Source: Triglochin maritima (lineage: Eukaryota; Streptophyta; Magnoliopsida; Alismatales; Juncaginaceae). Taken from it: DNA of 64,000 nt. The notes under the pieces are model-generated. The model saw only the letters and a list, made by a program, of their open reading frames with translations. It did not search any database and was not told where the DNA came from. Location of the stretch: the NCBI GenBank assembly GCA_963682175.1, contig OY821771.1:10105001-10169000 (forward strand). The letters run 5' to 3'. The translations under genes were made by a program, and so were the position numbers. Positions 1 through 10,615 of this stretch are shown one piece after another. Numbering within the stretch: the stretch's first letter is position 1; every line of letters begins with the position of its first letter.

Positions 1-55
1 GAGGGGACATCTGTAGTCTAACACGCCGCGACCTGAAGGAAATATAACGTCGGGG

Positions 56-631
56 ATGGATATGAGCGACGAAACAATGGATGCGATGATTTCGGTCCTC
101 CAAGGAAGACGACAAGCCCGAAAGGTTATATGTATATCAGCATTCGAATCAGGACGAATTGTGGAGGGTCAAGGGGGAGCAATTGATGATTGTATACTCC
201 CTAAAATTAACGGATTGTCTCCAAAAGAATCCGTAATCGCACAACCATGCTGGTCTGCAGGCCATTGGCATCTGGTGGTTGCCTACAGCCCGTCTGCGGA
301 GTTCCTGCAGTTCAACAGTTTGTCTAGGGTGCTAGATCGAGGTGAAGATCCAGACGTCCTTGTTGGCGCACATGAATGCGCAGCAGCAGGGGTGGCTAAA
401 TACTGGAGGGAAAAACTGAAGGTTGATTGACCATTGAGAATCCTACGGAAGCAAAGCCAACGACAATCACCTGGGAGGAACGATTGTGGAGCGTATGTTT
501 TATACTGGATCAGGTGCTTAATGCTAAATATTGACCCAACGAAGGAGAAGCACCCGAAGGTCATTCACTCTGTCAGGGGCGAATTGGCGCTCTGGTTGCT
601 TAAGGACCCCCGTTTGTGTGTGCAAATCTGA
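56..631 (+). pseudogene. Ulp1-like (C48) cysteine protease domain, broken
   Basis: The frame encodes the C-terminal half of a Ulp1/SENP-type SUMO-protease fold. The catalytic His context (GHWHLVV) is near residue 68 and the Cys context (NDCGAYVLYW) near residue 143. Both parts lie in one frame, separated by a single TGA at 428-430, so this is a nonsense-broken copy and not two genes. The residue after the strand that normally carries the catalytic Asp (DSL in most Ulp1 proteins) reads NSL, and the usual Gln six residues before Cys is Ser, so even a read-through product may be inactive. Ulp1 domains are commonly carried by plant Mutator-like elements, and a FAR1-type MULE transposase lies 2 kb away on the other strand; membership of one element is inferred. 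The N-terminal part would lie left of the window. Confidence 0.75.
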
Positions 632-639
632 ACACCAGT

Positions 640-793
640 TCTTGGAGTGTGATCTTTTTTTTAGCTGTACAAATTACGAACTTCATTTTTTTACAGATAG
701 GGAATTACAAAGGATGTAATTACAAACTCCATTTTTTAAAAGATAGGAAATTACAAATTACAAAGTCCATTTTTGGAATGTTTTCTTTAAAAA
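640..793. repeat. short AT-rich direct repeats
   Basis: Three imperfect copies of a roughly 40-bp unit containing AATTACAAACTCCATTTTT lie between the Ulp1 relic and the large minisatellite. There is no coding potential beyond repeat-derived short frames. Confidence 0.6.
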
Positions 794-2640
794 TAACGTA
801 AACCGGACCAGACCATGAACTTAATCTGGACACAAAAAACCCTTAAACCGGACAGACCCTGAACGTAATCCGGACAAACTAGAACCATAATCTGGACACA
901 CGAGCAACATAATTGGTACATGCTAGAACGTAAACCGGACAAACCATGAACTTAATCCGGACAGACCATGAACTTAATCTGGACACAAAAAACACTTAAA
1001 CCGGACAGACCCTGAACGTAATCCGGACACACGAGAACCATAATCTTGACACACGAGCAACATAATTGGTACATGCTAGAACGTAAACCGGACAGACCAC
1101 AACCTTAATCCAGACAGACCATGAACTTGATCTGAACACAAAAACCACTTAAACCGGACAGACCCTTAACGTAATCCGGACACACGAGAACCATAATCTG
1201 GACACACGAGCAACATAATTGGTACATGCTAGAACGTAAACCGGACAGAACACAACCTTAATCTGGACAGACCGTGAACTTAATCTGGACAAAAAATCCA
1301 CTTAAACCGGTCAGACCCATAACGTAATCCGGACAGATCCAGAACGTAAACCGGACAGACCAGAACCTTAATCCGGACCGACCGTGAACTTAATCTGGAC
1401 AAAAAAAATCCACTTAAAACGGACAGACCCAGAACGTAATCCGGACAGATCCAGAACGTAAACCGGACAGACCAGAACCTTAATCCGGACAGACCATGAA
1501 CTTAATCTGGACACAAAAAACACTTAAACCGGACAGACCCTGAACGTAATCCGGACACACTAGAACCATAATCTGGACACACGAGCAACATAATTGGTAC
1601 ATGCTAGAACGTAAACCGGACAGACCACAACCTTAATCCGGACAGACCAGGAACTTAATCTGGACAAAAAATCCACTTAAACCGGACAGACCCAGAACGT
1701 AATCCGGACAGATCCAGAACGTAAACCAGACAGACCAGAACCTTAATCCGGACAGACCGTGAACTAAATCTGGACAAAAAATCCACTTAAAACGGACAGA
1801 CCCAGAACGTAATCCGGACATATCCAGAACGTAAACCGGACAGACCAGAACCTTAATCCGGATAGACCATGAACTTAATCTGGACACAAAAAACACTTAA
1901 ACCGGACAGACCTTGAACGTAATCCGGACACACGAGAACCATAATCTGGACACACGAGCAACATAATTGGTACATGCTAGAACGTAAACCGGACAAACCA
2001 CAACCTTAATCCGGACAGACCATGAACTTAATCTGAACACAAAAAACACTTAAACCGGACAGACCCTGAACGTAATCCGGACACACGAGAACCATAATCT
2101 GGACACACGAGCAACATAATTGGTACATGCTAGAACGTAAACCGGACAGACCACAACCTTAATCCGGACAGACCGTGAACTTAATCTGGACAAAAAATCC
2201 ACTTAAACCAGACAGACCCATAACGTAATCCGGACAAATCCAGAACGTAAACCGGACAGACCAGAACCTTAATCCGGTCAGACCGTGAACTAAATCTGGA
2301 CAAAAAATCCACTTAAAACGGACAGACCCAGAACGTATTCCGGACAGATCCAGAACGTAAACCGGACAGACCAGAACCTTAATCCGGACAGACCATGAAC
2401 TTAATCTGGACACAAAAAACACTTAAACCGGACAGACCCTGAACGTAATCCGGACACACTAGAACCATAATCTGGACACACGAGCAACATAATTGGTAAA
2501 TGCTAGAACGTAAACCGGACAGACCACAACCTTAATCCGGACAGACCGTGAACTAAATCTGGACAAAAAATCCACTTAAACCGGACAGACGCAGAACGTA
2601 ATCCGGACAGACGCAGAACGTAATTCGGACACTTAAACCA
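794..2640. repeat. minisatellite with higher-order structure (CCGGACAGACC family)
   Basis: A tandem array of about 19-22-bp monomers of the form CCGGACAGACC + GAACGTAAT. Variant monomers (CTGGACACA, AATTGGTACATGC) mark a higher-order unit: the marker AATTGGTACATGC recurs at about 911, 1064, 1217, 1592, 1965, 2118 and 2491, which gives spacings of 153, 153, 375, 373, 153 and 373 bp. The long spacing equals one 153-bp unit plus an extra block of about 220 bp. Two 87-residue frames on the minus strand are by-products of the repeat. No gene is visible in this interval. Confidence 0.95.
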
Positions 2641-2706
2641 TTTAAACAAGGAACACATTTCACAACTAATAAGTTTTACAAGAGACGGAAAATAACAGGA
2701 AATCTA

Positions 2707-4359
2707 AAATTAAGGAGGAAGTTCCTCGTAATACAGATTCATGTCCCAATCACCGAAATCTTCATCCCCCGGTTTTGGTGCGACTGGGTGCAACGACGAT
2801 GTAACCTTCTCCTTGAACTTTCTCTTTTCTTGTTTGTCGTGCTTTTTATGGCTTTTTCTAACTATCTTCTCAGCTAAAGAAATCTGTCGTCTAGTCGGCG
2901 GTCTTCCTGGACGTCTTACCTTATCTGGATTGAGAACAGATGTACCCGTCGTCCCAGGTTCAGCAAGTTCAATATGGAGTTGGGTACTTTGCATACGTAC
3001 CTTAAGCAATTCAATGTACTTAACGGCCTCAAGATACCTTGCGTGTGAAATGAAAGCTTCCTGTGCGACCCAAACGAGACGACCCATTATGTCGTCGTGA
3101 CGACGAAGCACATCCTTCTCCATTATGCCATCTTCTGGGTAACTCTTTTCTCGATGGCTCCTTCGAATATCCTTCCGCCATCGATTAACGATGTAAGACT
3201 CCGGGAGCAATGCATTAGGATCTAAGCGTGCAATGACAACAAAAATGTGGAACATAAAAGACCAATGTGCTGAAACATTCTACAATCACATGTGAAGTTC
3301 GTAGATCTGATTTGTACTAGGAAACGTTTCGACAGTAGCTGCTCACCACATAATACACGTTCAGACACTTTGTAATGGAATGTGTCACCCGTATTGAACT
3401 CCTCCGTAATATCGGAGTATATCATCTTCCCAATTTGTAATTGTACTTTCTTGAAGACCCCTACCGTATACAACTCGCTCAACTGCCTCTCGAACGGATA
3501 CATTGAAACTAATTAGGGACTCTTATGAAGACAATCGAAATCGGATTGAGCTTCCTTCTCATACTTGTGGCGGAGCGCGAGTTCGTATTGTCCAACGAAC
3601 TGCGTAAGTGTGGTCTTAGATGTCAGGTACTTGTCGAAAAAGGCGTTCATACCCTCACTTCTCTGAGTAGATGCCATTCCTGCAAAGAAACAATCTCCAA
3701 CAAATGCAGGTATCCAGGACCCTCGGATTGCATAAATCGATTGGAGCCAACTATGGTTATGGAGGTCAAAATCACCAAGAAAACCCTGCCAATTACGCTC
3801 AAATTCTGATGGGGTTTTGGAATCAAATACAATCAATTTGAGATCAAATAGCATGTGTTTCCGATACTGCGTCGGCAACTTCACGGGAGCTTTGTTCATT
3901 ATGTGCCATATACAAAATCTGTGCCTCGCGTCTGGGAAGACATTCCTCACAACAGCAGTAATGACGCCACATTGATCTGTTATGATCGCTGGGGGACTTA
4001 TATCTGCATGGACGGGGGCAATTTTAAATGAGTGAGTCATATATTCAAAGGTACGAAAAACTACTTTGAAAACTTAATCCGGACAAACACAACTTATTAC
4101 GGACAAAACCACAAAGTATTCAGAACTGGACCCTACCGGATAACCTATGCTTTAGTTTCCCTTCTCCTTGGTTTGCTGGAGCGTTACCCTCCTTGGAGCA
4201 AGTCAGTGTGGCACGTATCACAACACCACGATCGTAATGAGATTGCCTTATCTTAACACCAAAACCACATGAATCGGCATAGGCAACATAAAATGTTTTG
4301 GCGTCTTCGAAAGAACGAAAAAACATCTGCTGCTTCGGAACGTTTGAGGTCTCCTCCAT
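2707..4359 (-). pseudogene. FAR1/FHY3-type Mutator-like transposase, broken
   Basis: Reading leftward from an ATG at 4359 there is a FAR1 DNA-binding domain start (FEDAKTFYVAYA, 4320-4130), then a gap holding minisatellite-like sequence (about 4070-4115), then a MULE core from 4040 to 3513 with TDQ (second catalytic Asp), an FPDARHRFCIWHI motif and RSEGMN (catalytic Glu region). An in-frame stop follows at 3513-3515. A SWIM-type zinc motif (CDC...GLLC) comes next near 3270, then a frameshift into a C-terminal tail (3255-2710) that carries a basic RRPGRPPT AT-hook-like motif. The segment with the first catalytic Asp (DxTYxTNxY) is absent, so the copy is internally deleted as well as frameshifted. 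It points toward the Ulp1 relic across the minisatellite. Transposition activity is not expected. Confidence 0.88.
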
Positions 4360-4964
4360 TTGAGTACAAAGAACGAAGGGAGGAAAATGGTTGATAGTGC
4401 GCCAAAAGGGAGACAAAAGGAGGAAGAAACTCCATGAGATATGTATCCTGCGTAGGAGCGCCAAAACGAGGGAGGACAAACTGATTTGAGACGCATTTAA
4501 TGTGATTGGAAACGCATCGGGAAGTGAAAGTAAAAAATAAGAAAAAGATTATAAGTTTTGCTGACATGGATCACTCCAACTAAGCAGCCAACTCAGCAGC
4601 GTCCTCAACGAGCGTCCTAAACAGCGGTCACTAATCATTTTCCTTAGGGTTTTAGGGGGCGGCGAAGTGGGATTTAAATGTGTTTGGGCTTTGCTGGATC
4701 CGTTTGGGTTCCCCAGTCAGATTATTGGATCCGGGTATGGACTCCGGAGAATTGTTTGTGTTTCCCGTGAGTCTGTGGAATGGTCTGGACTCCGGAGGAT
4801 TGTTATTTTTGACAAATGTAGAAGGACCGTGATACACGGACGCGAGCGTCCAGGACACGCCTGACGTAGTCAATCCAGTCAGCAGAGAAATTAATTTAAT
4901 AACATGTTTGTGTCACATGTAACCTTTAGTTTCTCAATGCAACATTACTTTCTCACTGCAACAT
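4360..4964. other. unassigned sequence
   Basis: About 600 bp between the MULE relic and the next minisatellite. The first part is probably the 5' region of the MULE. I see no gene, no clear terminal repeat and no conserved motif here. Confidence 0.4.
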
Positions 4965-5210
4965 TTGGTTTCATCGTACAACTTTTACTTTTCCCAACGC
5001 AACATTTGTTTTCCCCATTCGACCTTCGGATACAAAGGTAAAATGAAGAGTTCATGTTGTCCTTTTAAACATATAAGTTTGTTCTTTTTAACATATACGT
5101 TTGTTTTTCTAACATACGAGTTTGTATTTTTAATGTATGTTTTGTCATTTTTAAATAGTAGTTTGTCCTTTTTAAGTATGTGTTCATCCTTTTTAAATAT
5201 CGGTTTGTAC
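4965..5210. repeat. 20-bp minisatellite, left part (TTTGTCCTTTTTAAGTAT family)
   Basis: Tandem imperfect units of about 20 bp, with a core close to GGTTTGTCCTTTTTAAGTAT. The array is cut at 5210 by the hAT insertion and resumes at 7541. A third remnant lies beyond the second hAT at 10616-10665, so all three are best read as one original array. Confidence 0.9.
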
Positions 5211-5402
5211 CAGTGTACAGGTAGGCGGTCGCCTAGGCGGTAGGCGACTGCCCCTCAGCGTGGTCACCTGGGCGACCATCGCCTTTCGCCCAGCAAAGTT
5301 GGGCGAAATGAGCGGTCGCCTTGCCTAGGCGATAGCCGTTGGATTGCTTTTTTATTTTTTTATTTTTTTAAGAAATTACAAGATTGCCACTACCCAAAAT
5401 CC

Positions 5403-5409
5403 TATATAA
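5403..5409 (+). promoter_or_regulatory. probable TATA box of hAT transposase
   Basis: TATATAA about 70 bp upstream of the deletion junction. The mirrored second hAT element has the same TATATAA and pyrimidine-rich leader at about 10420-10465 on the minus strand, which supports it as the family promoter. Confidence 0.6.
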
Positions 5410-5473
5410 ACCCCTCAAAACCTCTTTATTTTTCACACATCTCTCATTCTTTTCTTCTTCATCATTTTTCACA

Positions 5474-7180
5474 GATGGCTGGACTGATAGGTCCGGTAGG
5501 AATATAATCAATTTTCTAGTAAATTGTCCAACAGATACCATGTTCATGAGGTCTGTAGATGCTTCCGGTCACTCTCACACCGCAGACTACCTGTACAAGC
5601 TGATGGACAAGGTAGTTGGCGAGATTGGCGAAGAACACGTTGTTCAAGTGGTCACCGACAACGCCGTCGCGTACGTACTTGCCGGTAGGATGTTGTAGCA
5701 AAAAAGGAGATTGTTTTGGACTCCTTGTGCAGCACATTACATCGATCTCATCTTAGAGGATATTGGCAAGTTGTTTTTGAACACTATTGCTTTAACTCGT
5801 AAGATCGTCAAACATTTCAACAACCATTTCATGTTGTTGAAGAGGATGCGAATTGCCATTGAAGGGAACCTGCTATGCCCTGCTATCACGAGATTTGTCA
5901 CCGCCTTTTTGACTTTGCAAAGGTTGTTTCTGAAGAAAGACATACTCTGAGCCTTTGTTGTTTCCCCGGAGTACAACGATCCTAATGCAAGTTGGATAAA
6001 GAACAAGAAAAAGAAGGAGATCTCTACTAAAGTTGTCGAGACCATTCTACAAAGTGGCTTCTGGACCAACGTCGTGAAGGCACTGAAGGCCTCACAACCT
6101 ATGGTCCAGGTTCTTAGACTTGTTGACGGCGATGAGAAACCACCGATGGGATATCTACACGACGCAATAGAGAAAGCCAAAGAACAAATCATTAGGAACT
6201 TTGAAGGAAACCCGAGGTTGTACAAGCAAGTCATCGACCTCATCGACACTAGGTGGGGTCCTGGGAAGATGATGTCCTCACCGCTACACTCAGCTGATTT
6301 CTTACTCAACCCTGGTACCTTCTTCTCTATCCCACCTCAAGATCGAAATGTAGCTTTCAACGAGCATATGCCTGGATTCATGAATGTCGTAGAGCGTCTT
6401 GTCCCCACTCCTGAAGAACAAGACAAGATTTGCGGTTTACTTGATCGTTACAAGAACTCACTTGGAATGTTCTCTAGGGATATGGTCGTCAGACAAAGGA
6501 CGGAAAGAAGACCTATAAATTGGTGGCAAACTTATGGCGCAGACATGGGAGAGACCGCATTACAGACGTTGGCCCTGAGGGTCTTGGGATTGACATGCTC
6601 GGCATCAGGTTGTGAGCGGAATTGGAGTCTCTTCAAGCAGTTGCACTCAACGAGAAGTAACAGGTTGACTGTGAAGAAGATGAATGACTTGGTGTATGTG
6701 AACTACAACCGAAAATTAAGGAAAAGGTTTCAGCAAAGGAGGGAGAAGCCCAGATTTTATGACCCTATCAGTGTGGACTACGATCTCTTCGACGAGCATC
6801 CATGGTTGGTAGAAACTGAAGATCGGGTCTTCGCTGGAGAGGAGCTTACATGGGCCGATGTCGAGGAAGCAGCTATAGGACATTCTTCTTCACGGAAATG
6901 CTTTGGTCGATCCACGTCCACTGCATCTGACGTGCCATTATTAGGTGTTGGCATGGATGATGTCATCGTTCACATTAGTTCAGGAGATCCAGGTGCATCG
7001 AGTTCTCAACCACCGATGGACATCGACGAGCAATATGTCCAATCCGACAATGAAGAAACTGAAGAAGATGATGTCTATGTCGACAATCCGAACGAGAACC
7101 ACTCCGACGACTCTGATGGTGGTGGAGGATTTGATAGGGTTCCCAGTTGGACATTAGATCAATGTGTCCAATGGAATTAG
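5474..7180 (+). pseudogene. hAT transposase (DUF659 to dimerisation domain), N-terminus deleted
   Basis: One reading frame broken only by TAG at 5696-5698 and TGA at 5948-5950. In order: a DUF659-type catalytic start with TDGWTD (first Asp) and VVTDNA (second Asp), a WTPCAAHYIDL block, a long helical middle, then the hAT C-terminal dimerisation block with ASGCERNWS (catalytic Glu region) near 6600-6650. It ends in an acidic tail of about 110 residues rich in Asp/Glu/Ser. The BED zinc finger and linker normally at the N-terminus are missing: the 5' leader is joined directly to DUF659 near 5470. All three acidic catalytic positions are still readable, so the copy decayed mainly by deletion and two nonsense changes. 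Confidence 0.9.
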
Positions 7181-7540
7181 TTAGTTAGCTTGTAATTCTA
7201 ATTTCTCTCTTATCTGCTATTGTATGAACTCTGAGTTAGTTAACTACCTTTGCAATCGTACTACTAAGCAATAAATTGTATACCTAAGTGTTTAGGTGGG
7301 TAGAGGAGGTGTCTAGTGAGGTCTTGGTCGAGGAACTATGTGTCTTTTTGAAGCCTAAACATGTATGGTATTTTTAGATAATATTTGTGCTTTTTTCTAT
7401 TTTTCCCAATTTTTCCTGATTTTTTTATCTATTTTATCAAATTTAATTGAATTAAAAAAAAGACCGCCCACAGCTGGGCGGTTGCACAAACGCCCAGGCG
7501 ACGAGACACACTCTGTCGCCTAGGCGTTCCTTAAACACTG

Positions 7541-7832
7541 GTTTGTACTTTTTAAGTATGGTTTTGTCCTTTTTAACATTTGGGTCGGTCCTTCTTATAT
7601 TGGTGGGTTGTCATTTCTATGTCGATGTTTTGGTTTTTTTAAGTAATGGTTTGACATTTTCAAGTATGAGCTTATCATTTTTAATGTATGATTTGTATTT
7701 TTCAAATAGTAGTTTATCTTTCTTAAGTATGTGTTTATCCTTTTTAAGTATCGGTTTGTACTTTTTAAGTATGGTTTTATCCTTTTTAGTGTAGGTTTGT
7801 CCTTTTTAAGTAGTGGTTTGTCATTTTTAAGT
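7541..7832. repeat. 20-bp minisatellite, middle part
   Basis: Continuation of the array at 4965-5210 after the hAT insertion, with the same core (GTCCTTTTTAAGTATGG). It ends at 7832, where sequence matching the 3' region of the hAT transposase gene begins in opposite orientation. Confidence 0.88.
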
Positions 7833-8944
7833 ACATAGTTCCTCGACCAAGACCTCACTAGGCACCCGCTCTACCCACCTAAACACTTACGTATATAATT
7901 TATTGCTTAGTAGTACGATTACAAAGGTAACTCAGAGTTCATACAATAGCAGATAAGAGAGAAATTAGAATTACAAGCTAACTAACTAATTCCATTGGAC
8001 ACATTGATCTAATGTCCAACTGGGAACCATATCATATCCTCCACCACCATCAGAGTCGTCGGAGTGGTTCTCGTTCGGATTGTCGACGTAGACATCATCT
8101 TCTTCAGTTTCTTCATCGTCGGATTGGACATATTGCTCATCGATGTCCATCGGTGGTTGAGAACTCGATGCACCTGGATCTCTAGAACTAATGTGAACGG
8201 TGGCATCATCCATACCAACACCTAATAATAGCGTGTCAGATGCAGTGGAACACCGCGCGTCAGATGCAATGGACATGGATCGAGCAAATTCTATGTTTTC
8301 TCTGTCTACATAATCATCAAGACATACATTTTCGTTTTGTAATGTCCTACTGTTTCTAATCATGTATGTAGTTATGTCTTATTTAACAGAGTCAAGAACT
8401 TTATCACAAGGTCTAGCATCGCTACCGGGTGTGTGTGCAAGATGTTGTTTGTGATGGGTTATACCACCTCTAGTTTCCTTACCACATAACTCACAGACAA
8501 TGCAGTTTTTATCATTAGCACTAATGTAATGGGCAGTATTCCAACCGGGGTCATTTGTACGGGTAGGTCTTGTTGGCTTTTTGGCCTTAATCTATGTTTT
8601 GATGATTTAATCAACCTAATCTTAATTATAATCATGTAGAGTAGCACACATATTTCATTGCATATATATTGCCTTGTGCTAACCTCTACAGGTGATCAAG
8701 ACTCAATGAAGAAAGGAAATCAAGTCAAGACATGTAATCAAGCTCATTTGATGACATGTATTTTGTATTTCTTTGAGTATTTAGGAACCTTGTGTAATTG
8801 AGCATACTTGAGCTAAAAACTACTCAACCACACACTAGGTTCCTTATAGAAGACACACACGAAATTTCACATAATTTGGACTTCAATAGATCACCCAAAC
8901 TTAGACCGGAAAATACTAAACCTGAACCCTAACTGTCTGCCCAC

Positions 8945-9440
8945 ATTCGGTCGACCGCAACGTGCCGTTCGGTCGACCGAGTGATCAATCATCATGTTTG
9001 TGTTTTCACTGGCTGGTTTCGATCGACCGCGCATACACTTTCGTTCGACCGTGTAAATTTATTTTTTCCGACCTTTAGTTTTGTCGTATATACCCAACGG
9101 TCGTATTCGTATAAACCAGATACCCCCAAATACATTTCATGTATCGGTCGACCGAGGACCTTGATCGGTCGACCGAATGTCTGTCTCTTGACAAACCCAA
9201 ATCTCCTGTTGAAAAACGGTCGACCGCTAGACCTTGTTTCGGTCGACCGAAACGATCATTGTTTGTCAACCCCAAAGTGCCTGGTACAAATCGGTCGACC
9301 GATTCCTTTGTGGAGTTCGACCGATCACTTAAGTGTACTTAAGTCGTAGCATTGGGCGGTCGACCATTACCTAACCGGTCGACCGAATTGAGTCCAAAAC
9401 TGCCAAACGGTCAACCGTGCATCCCGAGTCGGTCGACCGA
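8945..9440. repeat. GGTCGACC palindrome array in solo LTR
   Basis: About 14 copies or one-mismatch variants of CGGTCGACCG within 490 bp at irregular spacing (about 20-90 bp), all upstream of the LTR TATA box. The spacers are not repeated, so this is a dispersed-word array and not a minisatellite. Confidence 0.85.
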
Positions 9441-9535
9441 ATTTACTCAGAATTGGGTCCTACGAATTTCTGTTTTGTGTATCACACATCAACTCATACC
9501 CAATCAATCCCAACGGCTCTATTCTCTCTAATGCC

Positions 9536-9543
9536 TATATAAA
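9536..9543 (+). promoter_or_regulatory. LTR TATA box
   Basis: TATATAAA about 100 bp downstream of the palindrome array and followed by a C/A-rich start region, the expected U3/R boundary layout of a plant LTR. Confidence 0.65.
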
Positions 9544-10615
9544 GAGTTATAAAACACATTTTAACACAACTCTCCCACTACAAACTTGTCCAATACATTA
9601 GAGAGAATCTCAAACACTCCAAGCCTCTAATTTCCACACTTAGTGATCAATTCCTTATTTCTACTCAAGTGTGCTCAAGTTTAGAGAGTGTTATCCCACT
9701 CAATCTTTGTGCAAGAAGCAAGGGTCTTGGTGAAAGCCCAAGACACAAGTATAGACTTCGGTGAGAGCCCGAAGTATCCCTCTCGGATTTTGAGAGGTGG
9801 AGACAAGCTCGGCGAGGGTTGTTCGCGAGCTTGAAGATTGTAAAGACGTTCTCTCCCGACCCGGAACGGGGAGTGGTTAGTGAAGTCGTGAGCGGAGCTC
9901 GGTGATCCGAGCGGAGCTTGCAAGAGAGGACTAGGACCCGGGTGGGGTGTCAAACCTCTATAAAAATCTCACGTGTCCATTGTGGTTTGCATTATTCTTC
10001 CTTCACTTGCTTGTTTGTTTTAAATTCCGCTGCATATCTTTGATTATTTAAACAAGTAGGTAATTAGTGTAAAATTGTGATTAGTATTGTGGACCCATAA
10101 CCCACACGATCCAACAGGTCTTAGGTCATCGTAACTCTCGTGATGCATGGGGAGACTAGTGTCGGGTACATAGGTCATATCTTAAAACTAGACTAATATA
10201 AAAATTTAGACTAATATGAAAATGAAATACTAATTAATTTAATTCTAAAGAGAAGTTAGAAAGAGTGCACTTGATTTTGGCGGTTGAAGAATGAAGAACT
10301 GGATCAGAGACTTCACTTTTCAACTTCAAAACTAAGCACCAGACCGGAAACTTAATCGTGAAAACTTGATGATTAGGAAACTTGATGATTAGAATAGAAT
10401 TGTGAAGAAGAAGAGAATGAGAGATGTGTGAAAAATAAAGAGGTTTGGAGGGGTTTATATAGGATTTGGGGGTAGTGGCAAACTTGTAATTTTTGAAAAA
10501 AAAATAAAAAAAAAATCAAAACTATCGCCTAAGCGAGGCGATCGCCCATTTCGCCCAGGCGACCACCGCGACGGGCGGTCGCCTACCGCCTAGGCTATCG
10601 CCTATGTGAACATTG

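Larger units (their letters stand above)
5203..7548 (+). mobile_element. hAT transposon with 8-bp target duplications
   Basis: The element itself is 5211-7540 (2330 bp). Its left end starts CAGTGTACAGG and its right end finishes CCTTAAACACTG, giving imperfect terminal inverted repeats starting CAGTGT. Both are flanked by the identical 8-mer GTTTGTAC (5203-5210 and 7541-7548), the 8-bp duplication expected for hAT. Subterminal regions are rich in the palindromic word CGCCTAGGCG. It inserted into the 20-bp minisatellite. It encodes a transposase missing its N-terminus, so it is an internal-deletion derivative; a TATA box and 5' leader remain. Confidence 0.96.
8571..10116 (+). mobile_element. 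solo LTR, probably SIRE/Maximus-type Copia
   Basis: 1546 bp, beginning TGTTGG and ending CCAACA, flanked by the perfect 5-bp duplication GGTCT (8566-8570 and 10117-10121). Removing the LTR and one GGTCT restores the hAT BED-finger reading frame, which proves the boundaries. It contains a TATA box at 9536. There is no internal retroelement sequence, so it is a solo LTR. Length and end sequences suggest the SIRE/Maximus Copia lineage; that assignment is from memory and less certain than the boundaries. Plus orientation is set by the TATA box. Confidence 0.9.
7986..10148 (-). pseudogene. hAT transposase derivative: BED zinc finger joined to acidic tail
   Basis: Reading leftward from an ATG at 10146-10148, the frame runs into the solo LTR at 10116, resumes at 8565 (after one copy of the 5-bp duplication) and continues through a BED-type zinc finger (CIVCELCGKE, then HHKQHLAH) at about 8510-8420. 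An in-frame TAA follows after LDSVK. The frame then continues into the acidic C-terminal tail (ends QCVQWN at 7986), nearly identical to that of the first hAT. The DUF659 and dimerisation domains are deleted. It retains exactly the N-terminal part that the copy at 5211-7540 has lost. Confidence 0.85.
7833..10615 (-). mobile_element. second hAT element, opposite orientation, interrupted by a solo LTR
   Basis: Sequence 7833-8570 plus 10117-10615 is a minus-strand relative of the hAT at 5211-7540. It shares the 3' untranslated region, acidic tail, 5' leader with TATATAA and the GC-rich subterminal block, and ends in AACATTG at 10615. Its 3' terminal inverted repeat is absent: homology stops at 7833, about 190 bp short of the end. 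The 8 bp after the right end (ATTTTTAT) resemble ATTTTTAA just left of 7833, which is only weak support for a target duplication. A 1546-bp LTR sits inside it. Confidence 0.85.

Noticed and set aside
1633..2422. Two similar 87-residue frames on the minus strand
   Set aside because: They translate the tandem minisatellite; the protein repeat mirrors the DNA repeat and has no start context or homology.
794..2640. CRISPR-like array
   Set aside because: Repeats are contiguous degenerate monomers without constant-length unique spacers, and the genome is eukaryotic.
9681..9953. 90-residue minus frame in the solo LTR
   Set aside because: It lies in the R/U5 region of an LTR with defined ends and has no recognisable domain.
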